A DNA stretch of 60,452 nt from Baia soyae (GTDB lineage: Bacteria > Bacillota > Bacilli > Thermoactinomycetales > Thermoactinomycetaceae). Location: positions 1 to 60,452 of the forward strand of contig NZ_SLXV01000014.1 in assembly GCF_004341445.1 (NCBI RefSeq), read 5' to 3'. Positions 1-8,512 of the stretch are shown piece after piece. Both the position numbers and the translations under genes were made by a program. How positions within the stretch are numbered: the stretch's first letter is position 1; every line of letters begins with the position of its first letter. Below the pieces are notes generated by a model. The model was not told where the DNA came from. It saw nothing but the letters and a program-made list of their open reading frames with translations, and searched no databases.

Positions 1-95
1 AAGATAAAACTAAAAGGTATGAGTCCAGTTCAATACCGAACACATACCCTGCAGGTTATTTAAACTTTTGTGTCTAACTTTTTGGGTTCACTTCA
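1..95 (+). mobile_element. right end of an IS3-family (IS150-like) insertion sequence, truncated by the window edge
   Basis: Bases 1-63 read as the last 20 codons of an IS150-type orfB transposase (KGMSPVQYRTHT near the end) followed by TAA. That tail is typical of IS3-family integrase-type transposases. The terminal inverted repeat follows, ending TTTGGGTTCACTTCA at 95. Bases 2-95 are the exact reverse complement of 60359-60452, so the same element sits in opposite orientation at the other end. The catalytic part of the transposase lies outside the window. Confidence 0.85.
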
Positions 96-141
96 GAGTA
101 TCAAGATCTGTTCTTTTTTATTGATTACCTTTTTCTATCAA

Positions 142-870
142 CTATTCAACATTCCCCATCAATACCATACGAGGGCTGTTTTCATGATATGAACTGTCAT
201 CAAAACCTCCATACGTTTGCTTTACTCGAAGTCCATTTCGATGTAGCATCTCAATCATTTGATCATATGTATACATTTTTACTTGCTCTGTATAAGTACG
301 CTCTCCTTGTTCGTCAGATAACATAATCTTCTTTACGACAAAATCACCCTGGATGGAACGTTCTTCCTGAATATAGATGCCATCTTGCTCCCGTTGACTC
401 ACAGCAACTAAATGATGAATGACATATTCACGATTCAGATAGTCCATTAAAAAGCGTCCATTTGGTTTTAAAACGCGTGCGACTTCTCGGATCACCTGTT
501 CATTTTCTTCATCTGTCTCAAAATAGCCAAATGAGGTAAATAAATTTAATACTACATCAAATGTTTCTCCTACAAAGGGCAAATGCCGCATATCCCCAAT
601 GATAAAGGGAATCTTATATTGTGAATTTCTAGAAACCGCTTTTGAAAGAAGTGTAGGCGATAAATCCAATCCGACTACATTTAGGTGTTCCATAGCAAGG
701 GTCGCCGTATGTCTCCCTGTCCCACAGCATAAATCTAATATAAAATCGTCAGCGGATAACTGGAGCCATTCAGTTATTTGTTTTACTTCTTGTTCTGCAT
801 TTTGTTGATTGCGATGATTATAAACGAGTAAATAATCTTTTCCAAAACTCTCCTGATACCATGTCGACAC
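142..870 (-). CDS. class I SAM-dependent methyltransferase
   Basis: A cytosolic SAM-dependent methyltransferase of about 242 residues. Motif I (LDLCCGTGRHT, near residue 45) is the glycine-rich SAM-binding loop, followed by the acidic end of strand 2 (GLDLS) and a motif-IV-like stretch (FDVVLNLF). The fold matches the Methyltransf_11/25 group; the substrate cannot be read from sequence. A GTG at 870 is preferred because GGAGG lies 8 bases upstream. The TTG at 876 is only 3 bases from that site. The gene stands alone between the IS end and a divergent MarR gene. No convincing terminator is visible. Confidence 0.85.
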   Translation of the reverse strand: MSTWYQESFGKDYLLVYNHRNQQNAEQEVKQITEWLQLSADDFILDLCCGTGRHTATLAMEHLNVVGLDLSPTLLSKAVSRNSQYKIPFIIGDMRHLPFVGETFDVVLNLFTSFGYFETDEENEQVIREVARVLKPNGRFLMDYLNREYVIHHLVAVSQREQDGIYIQEERSIQGDFVVKKIMLSDEQGERTYTEQVKMYTYDQMIEMLHRNGLRVKQTYGGFDDSSYHENSPRMVLMGNVE

Positions 871-1167
871 CTGCAAACGCCTCCGCTACTCTATTTCTCT
901 TAACAGGATACTCTTATGTATTCCCTACTCTCTAACAGCTAACCTTTATCGTTTCAAAAGAATAAACCAAACACGATAATACCCAGAAAATTGATCTACA
1001 TTATATAGGTATATGATAGCAAATATTGCCTGCAATGAAAAACAAAGAAACCGCACTTCCATCACAGAAAGATACATCGTGGGCTTTCTCACCCGTATAC
1101 GGTATAATAGAAGAAGAATCCAATTTACCATCATGCGCATCCGTTTGCGTATATGCAGGAGTTAACT
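871..1167. other. divergent intergenic region, methyltransferase / MarR
   Basis: About 300 bases between two divergent genes, expected to hold both promoters. A 64-codon ORF on the minus strand (946-1140) has no ribosome binding site or family resemblance and is not called. I see no RNA gene or clear operator. Confidence 0.4.
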
Positions 1168-1584
1168 ATGAGTACAAGATTTGAGGCTATATTAGAAATC
1201 GAAGCGATGTTTCGATTGATTCAACGCTCTATGCGGAAAGAACTTCGGGAAGCATGGGGCGAAACACTTACTGGAGCAGAGTTTGTCCTATTAAATCACC
1301 TTGATTTGCGCGGACCGCAGATGATCACTGCTTTAGCTCAAGAATTTGAGGTTTCAGTAAGTCATATCACTCATGTAGTAGACCAGCTTGAAAGAGAACA
1401 GTATGTAGCACGGCAGCGTTCCCATCTGGACAAACGGGTAGTCGAAGTTCATATAACGGAAAAAGGACAAGAGAAATCATCTTGGATGTCTGAAAAAAGG
1501 AAAGAGTATCTTCTACAAAAGTTTGATCCTTTTACACTTGATGATCTCTATGCCCTTCAAGACTTATATAAAAAGCTTTTATAA
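1168..1584 (+). CDS. MarR-family transcriptional regulator
   Basis: A 138-residue winged-helix regulator of the MarR family. The helix-turn-helix (ITALAQEFEVSVSHITHVVDQLE, split here only for description) and the wing (RSHLDKRVVEVHITEKG) are clear near residues 50-105. MarR proteins bind DNA as dimers and are usually released by small aromatic ligands. The start at 1168 is chosen because AGGAG lies 6 bases upstream; the upstream ATG at 1153 overlaps that site. It precedes a DHA2-type efflux gene in the same orientation by about 100 bases, so it probably controls that pump. Confidence 0.9.
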   Translation: MSTRFEAILEIEAMFRLIQRSMRKELREAWGETLTGAEFVLLNHLDLRGPQMITALAQEFEVSVSHITHVVDQLEREQYVARQRSHLDKRVVEVHITEKGQEKSSWMSEKRKEYLLQKFDPFTLDDLYALQDLYKKLL

Positions 1585-1597
1585 ATGAATTACAACT

Positions 1598-1662
1598 CGT
1601 TTCATTCTTCTAGCATGGGTGAAACGTATTTTTGCCTATTTATTTAACTTTGTAAAACAAAT
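1598..1662. promoter_or_regulatory. candidate MarR operator region
   Basis: Two inverted repeats lie between the regulator and the transporter. One has arms CGTTTCA/TGAAACG (1598-1604 and 1620-1626). The other is a shorter TTTGT-AAA-ACAAA (about 1650-1662), just before the ribosome binding site. The position suits an operator for the adjacent MarR protein; the assignment is inference. Confidence 0.4.
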
Positions 1663-1687
1663 ATTTCGAGGAGCTGAATATTAAACT

Positions 1688-3250
1688 ATGGAAGATTTAA
1701 GTAGACGTGAGAAGATATTTATTATGAGCGCCATCGCTTGTGCACTACTATTTGCTTCGCTCAATCAGACGATTGTTATAAACGCTCTGCCTACCATTGT
1801 CGCTCAGTTACATGGAGCAGAGCTCTTTAACTGGGTGTTTACCATTTATATGTTGACGTCGAGTATTACAGCTATTTTAGTTGGGAAGCTATCTGATCTA
1901 TACGGCAGAAAGATTTTTATCTTAACCGGAGTTGGATTCTTTCTCATCACATCTTTTCTCTGTGGAACCGCTACATCCATCGAACAATTAATTCTTTATC
2001 GTGGCTTGCAAGGAATTGGCGGCGGTATGATCTTATCCACCTCCTTTGCTGCGGTAGGCGATCTATTTTCTCCACGCGAAAGGGGTAGGTGGCAAGGATT
2101 TTTGAGCGCTACATTTGCCACTTCTAGTATTCTTGGCCCTACCATCGGTGGGATGATCGTAGATACATGGAATTGGCATTATATCTTTTGGGTCTTTCTC
2201 CCTGTTGGATTTGTTGCCTTTTTGCTTATCTCAAAAATGTTTCCTACTATTAAGAACTCAGGAAAGAAAAAAATTGACTACCTTGGTTCTATCCTTTTAA
2301 CCAGTACCATCGTGCCATTTTTATTAGTGTTTTCGTTAGCAGGAAAAGATTACCCTTGGCTCTCTCCACAGATCATCGGACTTTCTTGTTTATCGATTCT
2401 GAGTCTTGTGCTATTTATCCGCACGGAAAAAAGAGCGGTTAACCCGATTCTCCCGCTCACTTTATTTCGAAACAAAATCTTTACGCTCGCTAATAGTATT
2501 AACTTGCTTCTTGGAATGGGGCTATTTAGCTGTATAACCTTTACTCCCTTCTTTTTACAAGGAGTTCAGGGAAAAGATGCTACTACCTCAAGTGTCATTA
2601 TGATCCCTATTCAATTGGGCCTCGTCTTTGCCAGCTTTTTTACAGGACAGATCTTAGCTCGAACAGGAAAATATAAGAAACTAGGTATCTTTGGACTCGG
2701 TTTGATACTGGCGGGGACTTTATCCATGCTCGATACAGTGACTCATACCACTCCACTCCAAACGATGCTACAATTATCAATTATCGGTCTAGGGCTGGGA
2801 ATCACTTTCCCTATCTTTTCGGTCACCATTCAAAATGCCATCCCGTACGAACACCTGGGGACAGGTACATCCTCCGTGCAATTGTTCCGTCAACTCGGTG
2901 GGACTGTCGGAGTTTCCATTATGACCATGATTATGCAGGCTTCTCCACCAAACCAATTCATAGGCGAAGTCTCTGCATCCGCAACACCTAGCCAGGGGTT
3001 ACCCGAATCGACTGTAAAAATGTTAAGCGATCCGCAGATCCTGATGAATCCGGAACAATTACATCAAGTCCAATCACACGTTACGTCAGAGTCCCAATCG
3101 CTTATGCAATCAATCTTAGTCCAAACAAAAGATACCTTACTCTCTTCTCTACATCATGTTTATCTAGGGATTAGCGTGCTCATGATCATCGCCTTCATCA
3201 TTAGCTTCTCGATACCTGAGATCGAACTTCGAACTAGCAATAAGCGATAA
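1688..3250 (+). CDS. DHA2-family (EmrB/QacA-type) MFS drug efflux transporter
   Basis: A 520-residue, very hydrophobic protein consistent with the 14 transmembrane segments of the DHA2 drug:H+ antiporter family. Motif A after TM2 (GKLSDLYGRK) and the TM1-TM2 segment (NQTIVINALPTI) are typical of EmrB/LmrB/QacA proteins, which export hydrophobic drugs using the proton gradient. GAGGAG lies 14 bases before the ATG, which is long, but an in-frame stop sits just upstream, so this is the first usable start. It follows the MarR gene and is followed by a strong terminator. The exported compound is unknown. Confidence 0.9.
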   Translation: MEDLSRREKIFIMSAIACALLFASLNQTIVINALPTIVAQLHGAELFNWVFTIYMLTSSITAILVGKLSDLYGRKIFILTGVGFFLITSFLCGTATSIEQLILYRGLQGIGGGMILSTSFAAVGDLFSPRERGRWQGFLSATFATSSILGPTIGGMIVDTWNWHYIFWVFLPVGFVAFLLISKMFPTIKNSGKKKIDYLGSILLTSTIVPFLLVFSLAGKDYPWLSPQIIGLSCLSILSLVLFIRTEKRAVNPILPLTLFRNKIFTLANSINLLLGMGLFSCITFTPFFLQGVQGKDATTSSVIMIPIQLGLVFASFFTGQILARTGKYKKLGIFGLGLILAGTLSMLDTVTHTTPLQTMLQLSIIGLGLGITFPIFSVTIQNAIPYEHLGTGTSSVQLFRQLGGTVGVSIMTMIMQASPPNQFIGEVSASATPSQGLPESTVKMLSDPQILMNPEQLHQVQSHVTSESQSLMQSILVQTKDTLLSSLHHVYLGISVLMIIAFIISFSIPEIELRTSNKR

Positions 3251-3265
3251 GCTCTCAAAATGAAG

Positions 3266-3299
3266 AAAACGAGCCTTCTTTCAAGGGGCTCGTTTTTTT
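3266..3299 (+). terminator. intrinsic terminator after the MFS gene
   Basis: Stem AACGAGCC/GGCTCGTT (3268-3275 with 3287-3294) followed by a run of seven T. Confidence 0.85.
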
Positions 3300-3370
3300 A
3301 TGATATAAACGGTTTACTTAACCGGTCGGATGAAGGGAATCTATAATTTTGATAAGTGCTAAAGCAATTT

Positions 3371-3727
3371 TTACAGCAAGTGGCTAATTCTCCAGTTGAA
3401 TTCCTCAATCATAATCGGAATGAAATACTCCATGTTTTCCGACGTCTGTTCGCCCTCAATATTGCTCAGAACAATGTGGTTGCAGTACTCCACTAAGCTG
3501 TTCCAATCTGTAAAGCTTGCTAGTATTTCACTACAGTCGAGACTGTTTAAACGTATGTAAAAATCTTCGTCTTGCTTCAGTACATAATCCAAACCAATAA
3601 TGGCAATGTTCAAGTCTCCACAATCTTTGACAAACTCATGGATAGCACTCACCGGGAGATAAACTTCTCCTTCAGCAGCCAAATGCCCATTTTGTTCGTA
3701 CTCTGTAATTAGCCATTCTGCTAACAT
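3371..3727 (-). CDS. hypothetical protein, 118 aa, acidic
   Basis: I do not recognise the family. The protein is small, soluble and acidic, with no signal peptide or membrane segment. Its pattern of alternating hydrophobic and acidic residues suggests a compact alpha/beta fold of the kind seen in immunity-type or SMI1-like small proteins, but nothing supports that assignment. A strong GGAGGAG sits about 10 bases before the ATG, so the gene is very likely translated. It lies alone, convergent with the MFS gene and downstream of the rplT operon. Confidence 0.7.
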   Translation of the reverse strand: MLAEWLITEYEQNGHLAAEGEVYLPVSAIHEFVKDCGDLNIAIIGLDYVLKQDEDFYIRLNSLDCSEILASFTDWNSLVEYCNHIVLSNIEGEQTSENMEYFIPIMIEEFNWRISHLL

Positions 3728-3961
3728 GTAGCTTTACTCCTCCCTTTGTTGGGTGAGCGTCTTCACGATCTCCTCGTCTTTTCTATTATAATTCATTTGC
3801 ATATGAAAAGATAAAAATATTAATTTCTCTCCCCAAAGCTTTCAAAAATTTATTTTTGTCCATGCATGTCGAAAAGTAGTTTCATGGCTCATATTGTAAA
3901 AAATTGTATATAAACTATATACAATGAAGAAAGCAAATCTCCTGCTCCTATTTACCTTTTT
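3728..3961. other. AT-rich intergenic region
   Basis: Between a small hypothetical gene and the rplT terminator. Strongly AT-rich; it presumably carries the promoter of the hypothetical gene. I find no further gene or RNA. Confidence 0.4.
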
Positions 3962-4015
3962 TTAAAAAAATACAAACAAGACCCCATGACTAACGATCGC
4001 TAGTCGCGGGGTCTT
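3962..4015 (-). terminator. terminator of the infC-rpmI-rplT operon
   Basis: On the minus strand a stem AAGACCCC/GGGGTCTT, extended by GACTA/TAGTC, is followed by a T-rich tract. It begins 11 bases beyond the rplT stop. Confidence 0.85.
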
Positions 4016-4026
4016 ACAAACAGAAT

Positions 4027-4380
4027 TTATTTCGCTTTTTTCGCAATATCTGCAAGGTCTGCAAATGCTTTTGCATCGTTGACAGCAAGGTCAGCAAGCA
4101 TTTTACGGTTAATATCAACGCCAGCAACTTTCAAGCCGTACATTAATTTGTTATAAGAAAGTCCATTGATGCGCGCAGCTGCATTGATACGTGTAATCCA
4201 AAGACGACGGAAATCACGTTTCACTTGACGACGGTCGCGGTATGCGTACATCAAAGATTTCATTACTTGTTGTTTAGCTGTTTTAAACAGTCTATGTTTG
4301 GATCCAAAATATCCACGTGCTAGTTTCAGTACCTTTTTACGACGACGACGTGTAACGGTACCACCTTTCACTCTTGCCAC
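4027..4380 (-). CDS. rplT: 50S ribosomal protein L20
   Basis: A 117-residue, highly basic protein with the L20 signature ([16 protein letters not shown] at the N-terminus, then [16 protein letters not shown]). L20 is an early 23S rRNA assembly protein and, in Bacillus, represses its own operon by binding the leader mRNA. The start codon is GTG, with AGGAGGG 7 bases upstream. It is the last gene of infC-rpmI-rplT and is followed by a terminator. Confidence 0.98.
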   Translation of the reverse strand: MARVKGGTVTRRRRKKVLKLARGYFGSKHRLFKTAKQQVMKSLMYAYRDRRQVKRDFRRLWITRINAAARINGLSYNKLMYGLKVAGVDINRKMLADLAVNDAKAFADLADIAKKAK

Positions 4381-4411
4381 TAGTAATCCCTCCTGAACAA
4401 ATCAGTTATGT

Positions 4412-4609
4412 TTATAGATACGTAATTAAAGATTCGATACGCTTTTGGTCACCCTTAGACAGATATGCGCCCTTACGTAGGTTACGCTTTCTCTTTGGGG
4501 ATTTGCTCTCTAAAATATGGCTTGTAAATGCATGGCTACGTTTTACTTTGCCCGTACCCGTTTTCTTAAAGCGCTTTGCTGCTGCTTTTTTGGTCTTCAT
4601 TTTTGGCAT
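4412..4609 (-). CDS. rpmI: 50S ribosomal protein L35
   Basis: 65 residues, start [20 protein letters not shown], the standard L35 sequence and length. It lies between infC (13 bases) and rplT (31 bases), the conserved bacterial order, and is cotranscribed with them. Confidence 0.98.
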   Translation of the reverse strand: MPKMKTKKAAAKRFKKTGTGKVKRSHAFTSHILESKSPKRKRNLRKGAYLSKGDQKRIESLITYL

Positions 4610-4622
4610 GAGCGAGTCCTCC

Positions 4623-5146
4623 TTACGATTGTTGTTTTGGATTTAGAATCATGATCATCTGACGACCCTCTAGCTTAGCTGGACGCTCCACATCGGCGAG
4701 CTCTTTTACTTCTTGAGCCACACGATCCAACACCTTACGACCAAGCTCTTGATGAGTGATCTGACGACCACGGAAACGAATCGATAGCTTCACCTTGTCG
4801 CCATGTTCCAAGAACTTGATAACATGCTTCAATTTGGTCTGCACGTCATTCTCTTCAATCGATGCGCTCAAACGTACTTCTTTCAGTTGAACGATCTTTT
4901 GATTCTTGCGAGTTTCCTTATCCTTTTTGCTTTGCTCATAACGGAATTTTCCGTAGTTCATGATTCGGCAAACAGGGGGTTTGGCTTGTGGTGCAATGTT
5001 CACAAGGTCAAGATTTTGTTCTTGTGCCATTTGAAGTGCATCACGTAATGCGACGATTCCAGCTTGGTCTCCGTTTGCATCAATCAAACGTACTTCGCGA
5101 GCGCGAATGGATTCGTTGATTTGATGTTGTTGATCTTTGCTGATGA
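4623..5146 (-). CDS. infC: translation initiation factor IF-3, non-canonical start codon
   Basis: IF-3 binds the 30S subunit and rejects non-AUG starts and incorrect initiator pairing. The two IF-3 domains are clear: the N-domain ([14 protein letters not shown]) and the C-domain ([15 protein letters not shown], near residues 115-130). The reading frame stays open to an ATG at 5255, but the only good ribosome binding site (GGAGGTGG, near 5151-5158) lies just before an ATC codon at about 5146-5144, preceded by GTC. Homologues begin at this point ([11 protein letters not shown]). Start at AUC is therefore inferred, in line with the AUU/AUC starts known for other infC genes. The longer frame would include the leader terminator. 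Confidence 0.93.
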
Positions 5147-5172
5147 CCTGCCACCTCCAAAAAATGTTATAT

Positions 5173-5340
5173 AGAAAAAATAAAAAAGTGTGGACGTATG
5201 ATGCGCCCACACTTCTGATTCCTGAAGTTTTATACAATCCATCAGCGAATGTCAACCTAATCTGAACAAAATCAATCAGGTGAGAAGCGGGCGCCTCTTC
5301 TTACACGAATGGTATGAATATATCATGTTAAGTAAGGGAT
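5173..5340 (-). promoter_or_regulatory. infC leader with intrinsic attenuator (L20-type control)
   Basis: Upstream of infC the minus strand carries a terminator hairpin, AAGTGTGG/CCACACTT (5186-5193 with 5207-5214), followed by T6-A-T6. It lies about 40 bases before the infC start. A terminator inside the leader of infC-rpmI-rplT is the arrangement by which L20 controls this operon in B. subtilis. The L20-binding fold itself cannot be confirmed by eye. Confidence 0.7.
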
Positions 5341-5414
5341 GTCAACTCCCTCTAAGCAAAACTGATTCCTTCATGATCTTACCAAATATCCGACAACTTC
5401 TCAATGCCTCTACT

Positions 5415-6125
5415 CTACTTAACTTGATTTCGTAACAGCTGATTTAATCTCTCCCACCACTTCTTAATCTTTTTATGAAGAGATTCATTTGTAGAAGGCT
5501 CCGAATGGATTTGTACCCACCCTGATTCCGATTGTACCTCTTCTTCACATGTTTCATCACGCAGGGTTCGCATTTCTTCATCACGCGAAGTTTCTTCCTT
5601 GATCATAGCTGTGATCGTCTCAGAAAGCTGTGGCACACACTTTTGCGCAACGGACCTGATAACCGATGCTCTAGAGATTGCACGATGGTCAAATGGATCT
5701 GGAGCTAGTGATTGGAGCTTCACCGGCTTTGTGCTACCTACTGCATTCGCATAAATCGCTAATACACTTTGCATGTCTGGAATGGACATTGCCTCATGGG
5801 CGGAATCATCCCAAGTAGAAAAGCTATTTTGAAGCAACCCCACCGTATGATTTTCTTGACCTGTGAGAACGATTTTATCCTTCAAAATAGCTTTCATTCG
5901 CTCCCATACTTCTGGGAAAGCCGGAGCATCTTGGATCATTGACCTCCGAATCCCGTGTATTTCCGTTGCTCTCGCTGAAATTCGCCCTTTGGCCTTCACT
6001 AAGCTGTGATAAAGTACGACTCCTGAAAGATCCACAATCGCAACTTCCAAAACCTCCGATGATCCGCCCAATCCTGTCCCCATTATCTCAAGAATTACCA
6101 TATTATCCTGCCAAATTAAATTCAT
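5415..6125 (-). CDS. DnaQ-like (DEDD) exonuclease-fold protein, probably catalytically dead
   Basis: The first 170 residues follow the 3'-5' exonuclease fold: a first strand followed by GTGLGG, then EVLEVAIVDLSGVVL, ISARATEIHGI, and a late block with HRAISRA. The catalytic positions are missing. The usual DxE of motif I reads ExM (LEIMGTGL), and the final HxAxxD reads HRAISR. A metal-dependent nuclease would need those acids. The C-terminal 60 residues are charged and lysine-rich. GGAGG lies 7 bases before the ATG. The gene stands alone between thrS and infC. A structural or regulatory role is likelier than proofreading; function unknown. Confidence 0.65.
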   Translation of the reverse strand: MNLIWQDNMVILEIMGTGLGGSSEVLEVAIVDLSGVVLYHSLVKAKGRISARATEIHGIRRSMIQDAPAFPEVWERMKAILKDKIVLTGQENHTVGLLQNSFSTWDDSAHEAMSIPDMQSVLAIYANAVGSTKPVKLQSLAPDPFDHRAISRASVIRSVAQKCVPQLSETITAMIKEETSRDEEMRTLRDETCEEEVQSESGWVQIHSEPSTNESLHKKIKKWWERLNQLLRNQVK

Positions 6126-6208
6126 ATCAATCCTCCGTTCCCACCTCTTTCTATTCTGCTATGATATGCAACTAATTTTCCTATGACATTCATCTCGGAA
6201 GAAAATAC

Positions 6209-6246
6209 AAAAAGCTTTCACCATGTAAGATTGGTGAAAGCTTTTT
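6209..6246 (-). terminator. terminator after thrS, bidirectional in form
   Basis: Perfect 13-14 bp stem AAAAGCTTTCACC/GGTGAAAGCTTTT with T/A runs on both sides, 5 bases beyond the thrS stop. Confidence 0.9.
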
Positions 6247-6250
6247 GATC

Positions 6251-8158
6251 TTAGCGACGCTCTTTGATATCTCTAACTAGATCTTTCATTAATTCATCAA
6301 TCTGCCAAGAAACTTGCTCTTTGTTATGACGACGACGAACTGTTACAGATTTCGATTCTTGCTCTTTCTCCCCTATGACAAACATATAAGGAACTTTTTG
6401 CACTTCTGCTTCTCGGATTTTATATCCGAGCTTCTCCTCTCGGAGATCCGCTTCTACCCGAATGCCAGCACTTTTTAGTTGCTTCACTACTTCGCTCACA
6501 TAATCGTTAAAGGAGCGAGATACAGGAATCACTTTCGCTTGAACAGGCGCTAACCATAGCGGGAAATCACCCGCAAAATGTTCAATCAAAACCCCTAAGA
6601 AGCGATCGACTGAGCCCATTACCGCACGGTGAATGACGACTGGGCGGTGTTTCTCATTATCTTCCCCGACATAGGACAAATCAAATTTCTCTGGCATCTG
6701 GAAATCCAGCTGAACCGTTGCACATTGATGGCTACGCTTTAGAGCATCACGGATGTGGAAATCGATTTTCGGACCATAGAAAGCACCATCTCCCTCATTA
6801 ATCCGGTAGTCAATTCCCGAGCGGTCTAGTACATTCTTTAAAGCCCCTTCTGCTTGCTCCCACAATTCATTCGAGCCCATAGAATCTTCTGGGCGAGTAG
6901 AGAGTTCAATTGTATAAGGGAATTGGAAAACGGAGTATAGTTTATCGATCTGCTTAATTACGCTAGATACCTCATCCTCAATCTGGTCAGGCCTAGCGAA
7001 AATATGAGCATCATCTTGTGTAAAAGTACGGACACGAAGCATTCCGTTTAGAGCACCCGAAAGTTCATGGCGGTGTACTTGCCCAAACTCAGCCATACGC
7101 ATCGGTAAATCACGATAAGAACGAAGCTCATTTTTAAACATCAGCATATGCCCTGGGCAGTTCATCGGCTTTAGTGCAAACTTGCTTTCGTCTACATCTG
7201 TAAAGTACATATTTTCATGATAATGATCCCAGTGACCTGATTGTTCCCAGAGACGTTGATTCATCATGAGTGGAGTGCGTACTTCCTCATACCCTGACTG
7301 TAGCTGGATTTCACGAGAAAGATTTTCTAACTCATTGCGCATTACCATTCCTTTAGGAAGGTAAAAAGGCATCCCCGGAGCTTCTTCGGAGAACATAAAT
7401 AGCCTCAAATCTTTTCCAATTCGGCGATGATCCCGCTTCTTTGCCTCTTCTAGGAAATGAAGATATTCATCGAGTTGCGATTTTTTAGGAAAAGCAGTAC
7501 CGTAGATCCGCTGTAGCATTTGATTATCCGAGTTACCACGCCAATAAGCACCGGCAATACTCATCAACTTAAATGCTTTTAACTTCCCTGTCGATGGCAT
7601 GTGAGGTCCACGACATAGATCAAAGAATTCACCCTGATCATAGATGGTAATAGTCGAATCCTCAGGAAGATCACGGATCAGTTCTAGTTTTAGATGATCC
7701 CCGATCTCTTCAAAAATAGAAATCGCTTCATCGCGGCTTACGACACGGCGAGTAATCGGCACATCTTCTTTGATAACCTTAGCCATCTCTGCCTCAATCT
7801 TCGGCAGATCTTCTGGAGTGAGGCGTGTAGGAAGATCAATATCATAATAAAATCCATCTTCAATCACAGGGCCAATTCCTAGTTTCACCTCAGGGTAGAG
7901 GCGCTTCAGTGCTTGGGCGAGTACGTGGGCCGCACTGTGGCGGTATACTTCTAACCCAGCCTCGTCATCTAATGTAACAATTTTTAGTTCAGAGCCTGAC
8001 GGGACATCACGACCCAAGTCTACTGGCTTCCCGTCTAATACACCTGCGATTGCCTTTTTAGCTAGTCCATTACTAATAGAGGAAGCTACGTCCAGAACGG
8101 AAACAGCTTGATCATATTCACGTACCGAACCGTCTGGTAATCGTACCGAAATATTCAA
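6251..8158 (-). CDS. thrS: threonyl-tRNA synthetase
   Basis: 635 residues, class II synthetase charging tRNA-Thr. Domain order is TGS (1-61), the editing/second additional domain (H73xxxH with YRHSAAHVLAQAL, to about 230), the catalytic core with zinc ligand in MNCPGHMLMFK and class II motifs 2 and 3 (VMGSVDRFLG), and the anticodon-binding domain (VQAKVIPVS onward). TTG start; AGGAG lies 9 bases upstream. Transcription runs from its own promoter through a T-box and ends at a strong hairpin, so it is a single-gene unit. Confidence 0.97.
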   Translation of the reverse strand: MNISVRLPDGSVREYDQAVSVLDVASSISNGLAKKAIAGVLDGKPVDLGRDVPSGSELKIVTLDDEAGLEVYRHSAAHVLAQALKRLYPEVKLGIGPVIEDGFYYDIDLPTRLTPEDLPKIEAEMAKVIKEDVPITRRVVSRDEAISIFEEIGDHLKLELIRDLPEDSTITIYDQGEFFDLCRGPHMPSTGKLKAFKLMSIAGAYWRGNSDNQMLQRIYGTAFPKKSQLDEYLHFLEEAKKRDHRRIGKDLRLFMFSEEAPGMPFYLPKGMVMRNELENLSREIQLQSGYEEVRTPLMMNQRLWEQSGHWDHYHENMYFTDVDESKFALKPMNCPGHMLMFKNELRSYRDLPMRMAEFGQVHRHELSGALNGMLRVRTFTQDDAHIFARPDQIEDEVSSVIKQIDKLYSVFQFPYTIELSTRPEDSMGSNELWEQAEGALKNVLDRSGIDYRINEGDGAFYGPKIDFHIRDALKRSHQCATVQLDFQMPEKFDLSYVGEDNEKHRPVVIHRAVMGSVDRFLGVLIEHFAGDFPLWLAPVQAKVIPVSRSFNDYVSEVVKQLKSAGIRVEADLREEKLGYKIREAEVQKVPYMFVIGEKEQESKSVTVRRRHNKEQVSWQIDELMKDLVRDIKERR

Positions 8159-8181
8159 CAGAACTCACTCCTTTAATGATG

Positions 8182-8478
8182 ATAATCGTTTTAAAACAAC
8201 AAAAAAACCCGTACCCAATAGGGACGAGCTTTGTGCCGTGGTTCCACCCTTGTTTAATCATGACTGATTCGCAAAAGAAGGCCAGTCTGATCCTCAAGAC
8301 ACTGATAACGGCGTGTCACCGATTGCAGATACTAACCCGTACGGGCATTCCCCACATTCGCTCGGAGGGGGTAATAGACTGTTCATAGGATGAAGGGATT
8401 TCCAGCCGATGATCCCCACTCTCTAGCATCGTAAACAGCTACCATGACCTCGTCACAGCTCTTACAGTTGAAGTTTGT
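8182..8478 (-). promoter_or_regulatory. T-box riboswitch leader of thrS
   Basis: The conserved T-box sequence AGGGTGGAACCACGGCA (8234-8250, minus strand) precedes a terminator of the form CTCGTCCC-TATT-GGGTACGGG plus T7 (about 8205-8228). A long structured stem I region lies upstream, with the typical purine-rich AGAGAGTGGGGA. The element binds uncharged tRNA and then forms the antiterminator. A threonine specifier is expected from the downstream gene, but I could not place the specifier codon with confidence. Confidence 0.92.
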
Positions 8479-8483
8479 TAATC

Positions 8484-8512
8484 ATTATATGCAAGTCGGA
8501 CCAAAAGATCAA
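8484..8512 (-). promoter_or_regulatory. sigma-A promoter of thrS
   Basis: TTGATC-N17-TATAAT on the minus strand: -35 at 8507-8512, -10 at 8484-8489, just upstream of the T-box and overlapping the ytxC stop. Confidence 0.75.

Noticed and set aside
946-1140. 64-codon minus-strand ORF upstream of MarR
   Set aside because: No ribosome binding site, no family resemblance, and it covers the promoter region of MarR.
5147-5255. Longer infC frame starting at ATG 5255
   Set aside because: It contains the leader terminator and the SD itself, and lacks an SD of its own.
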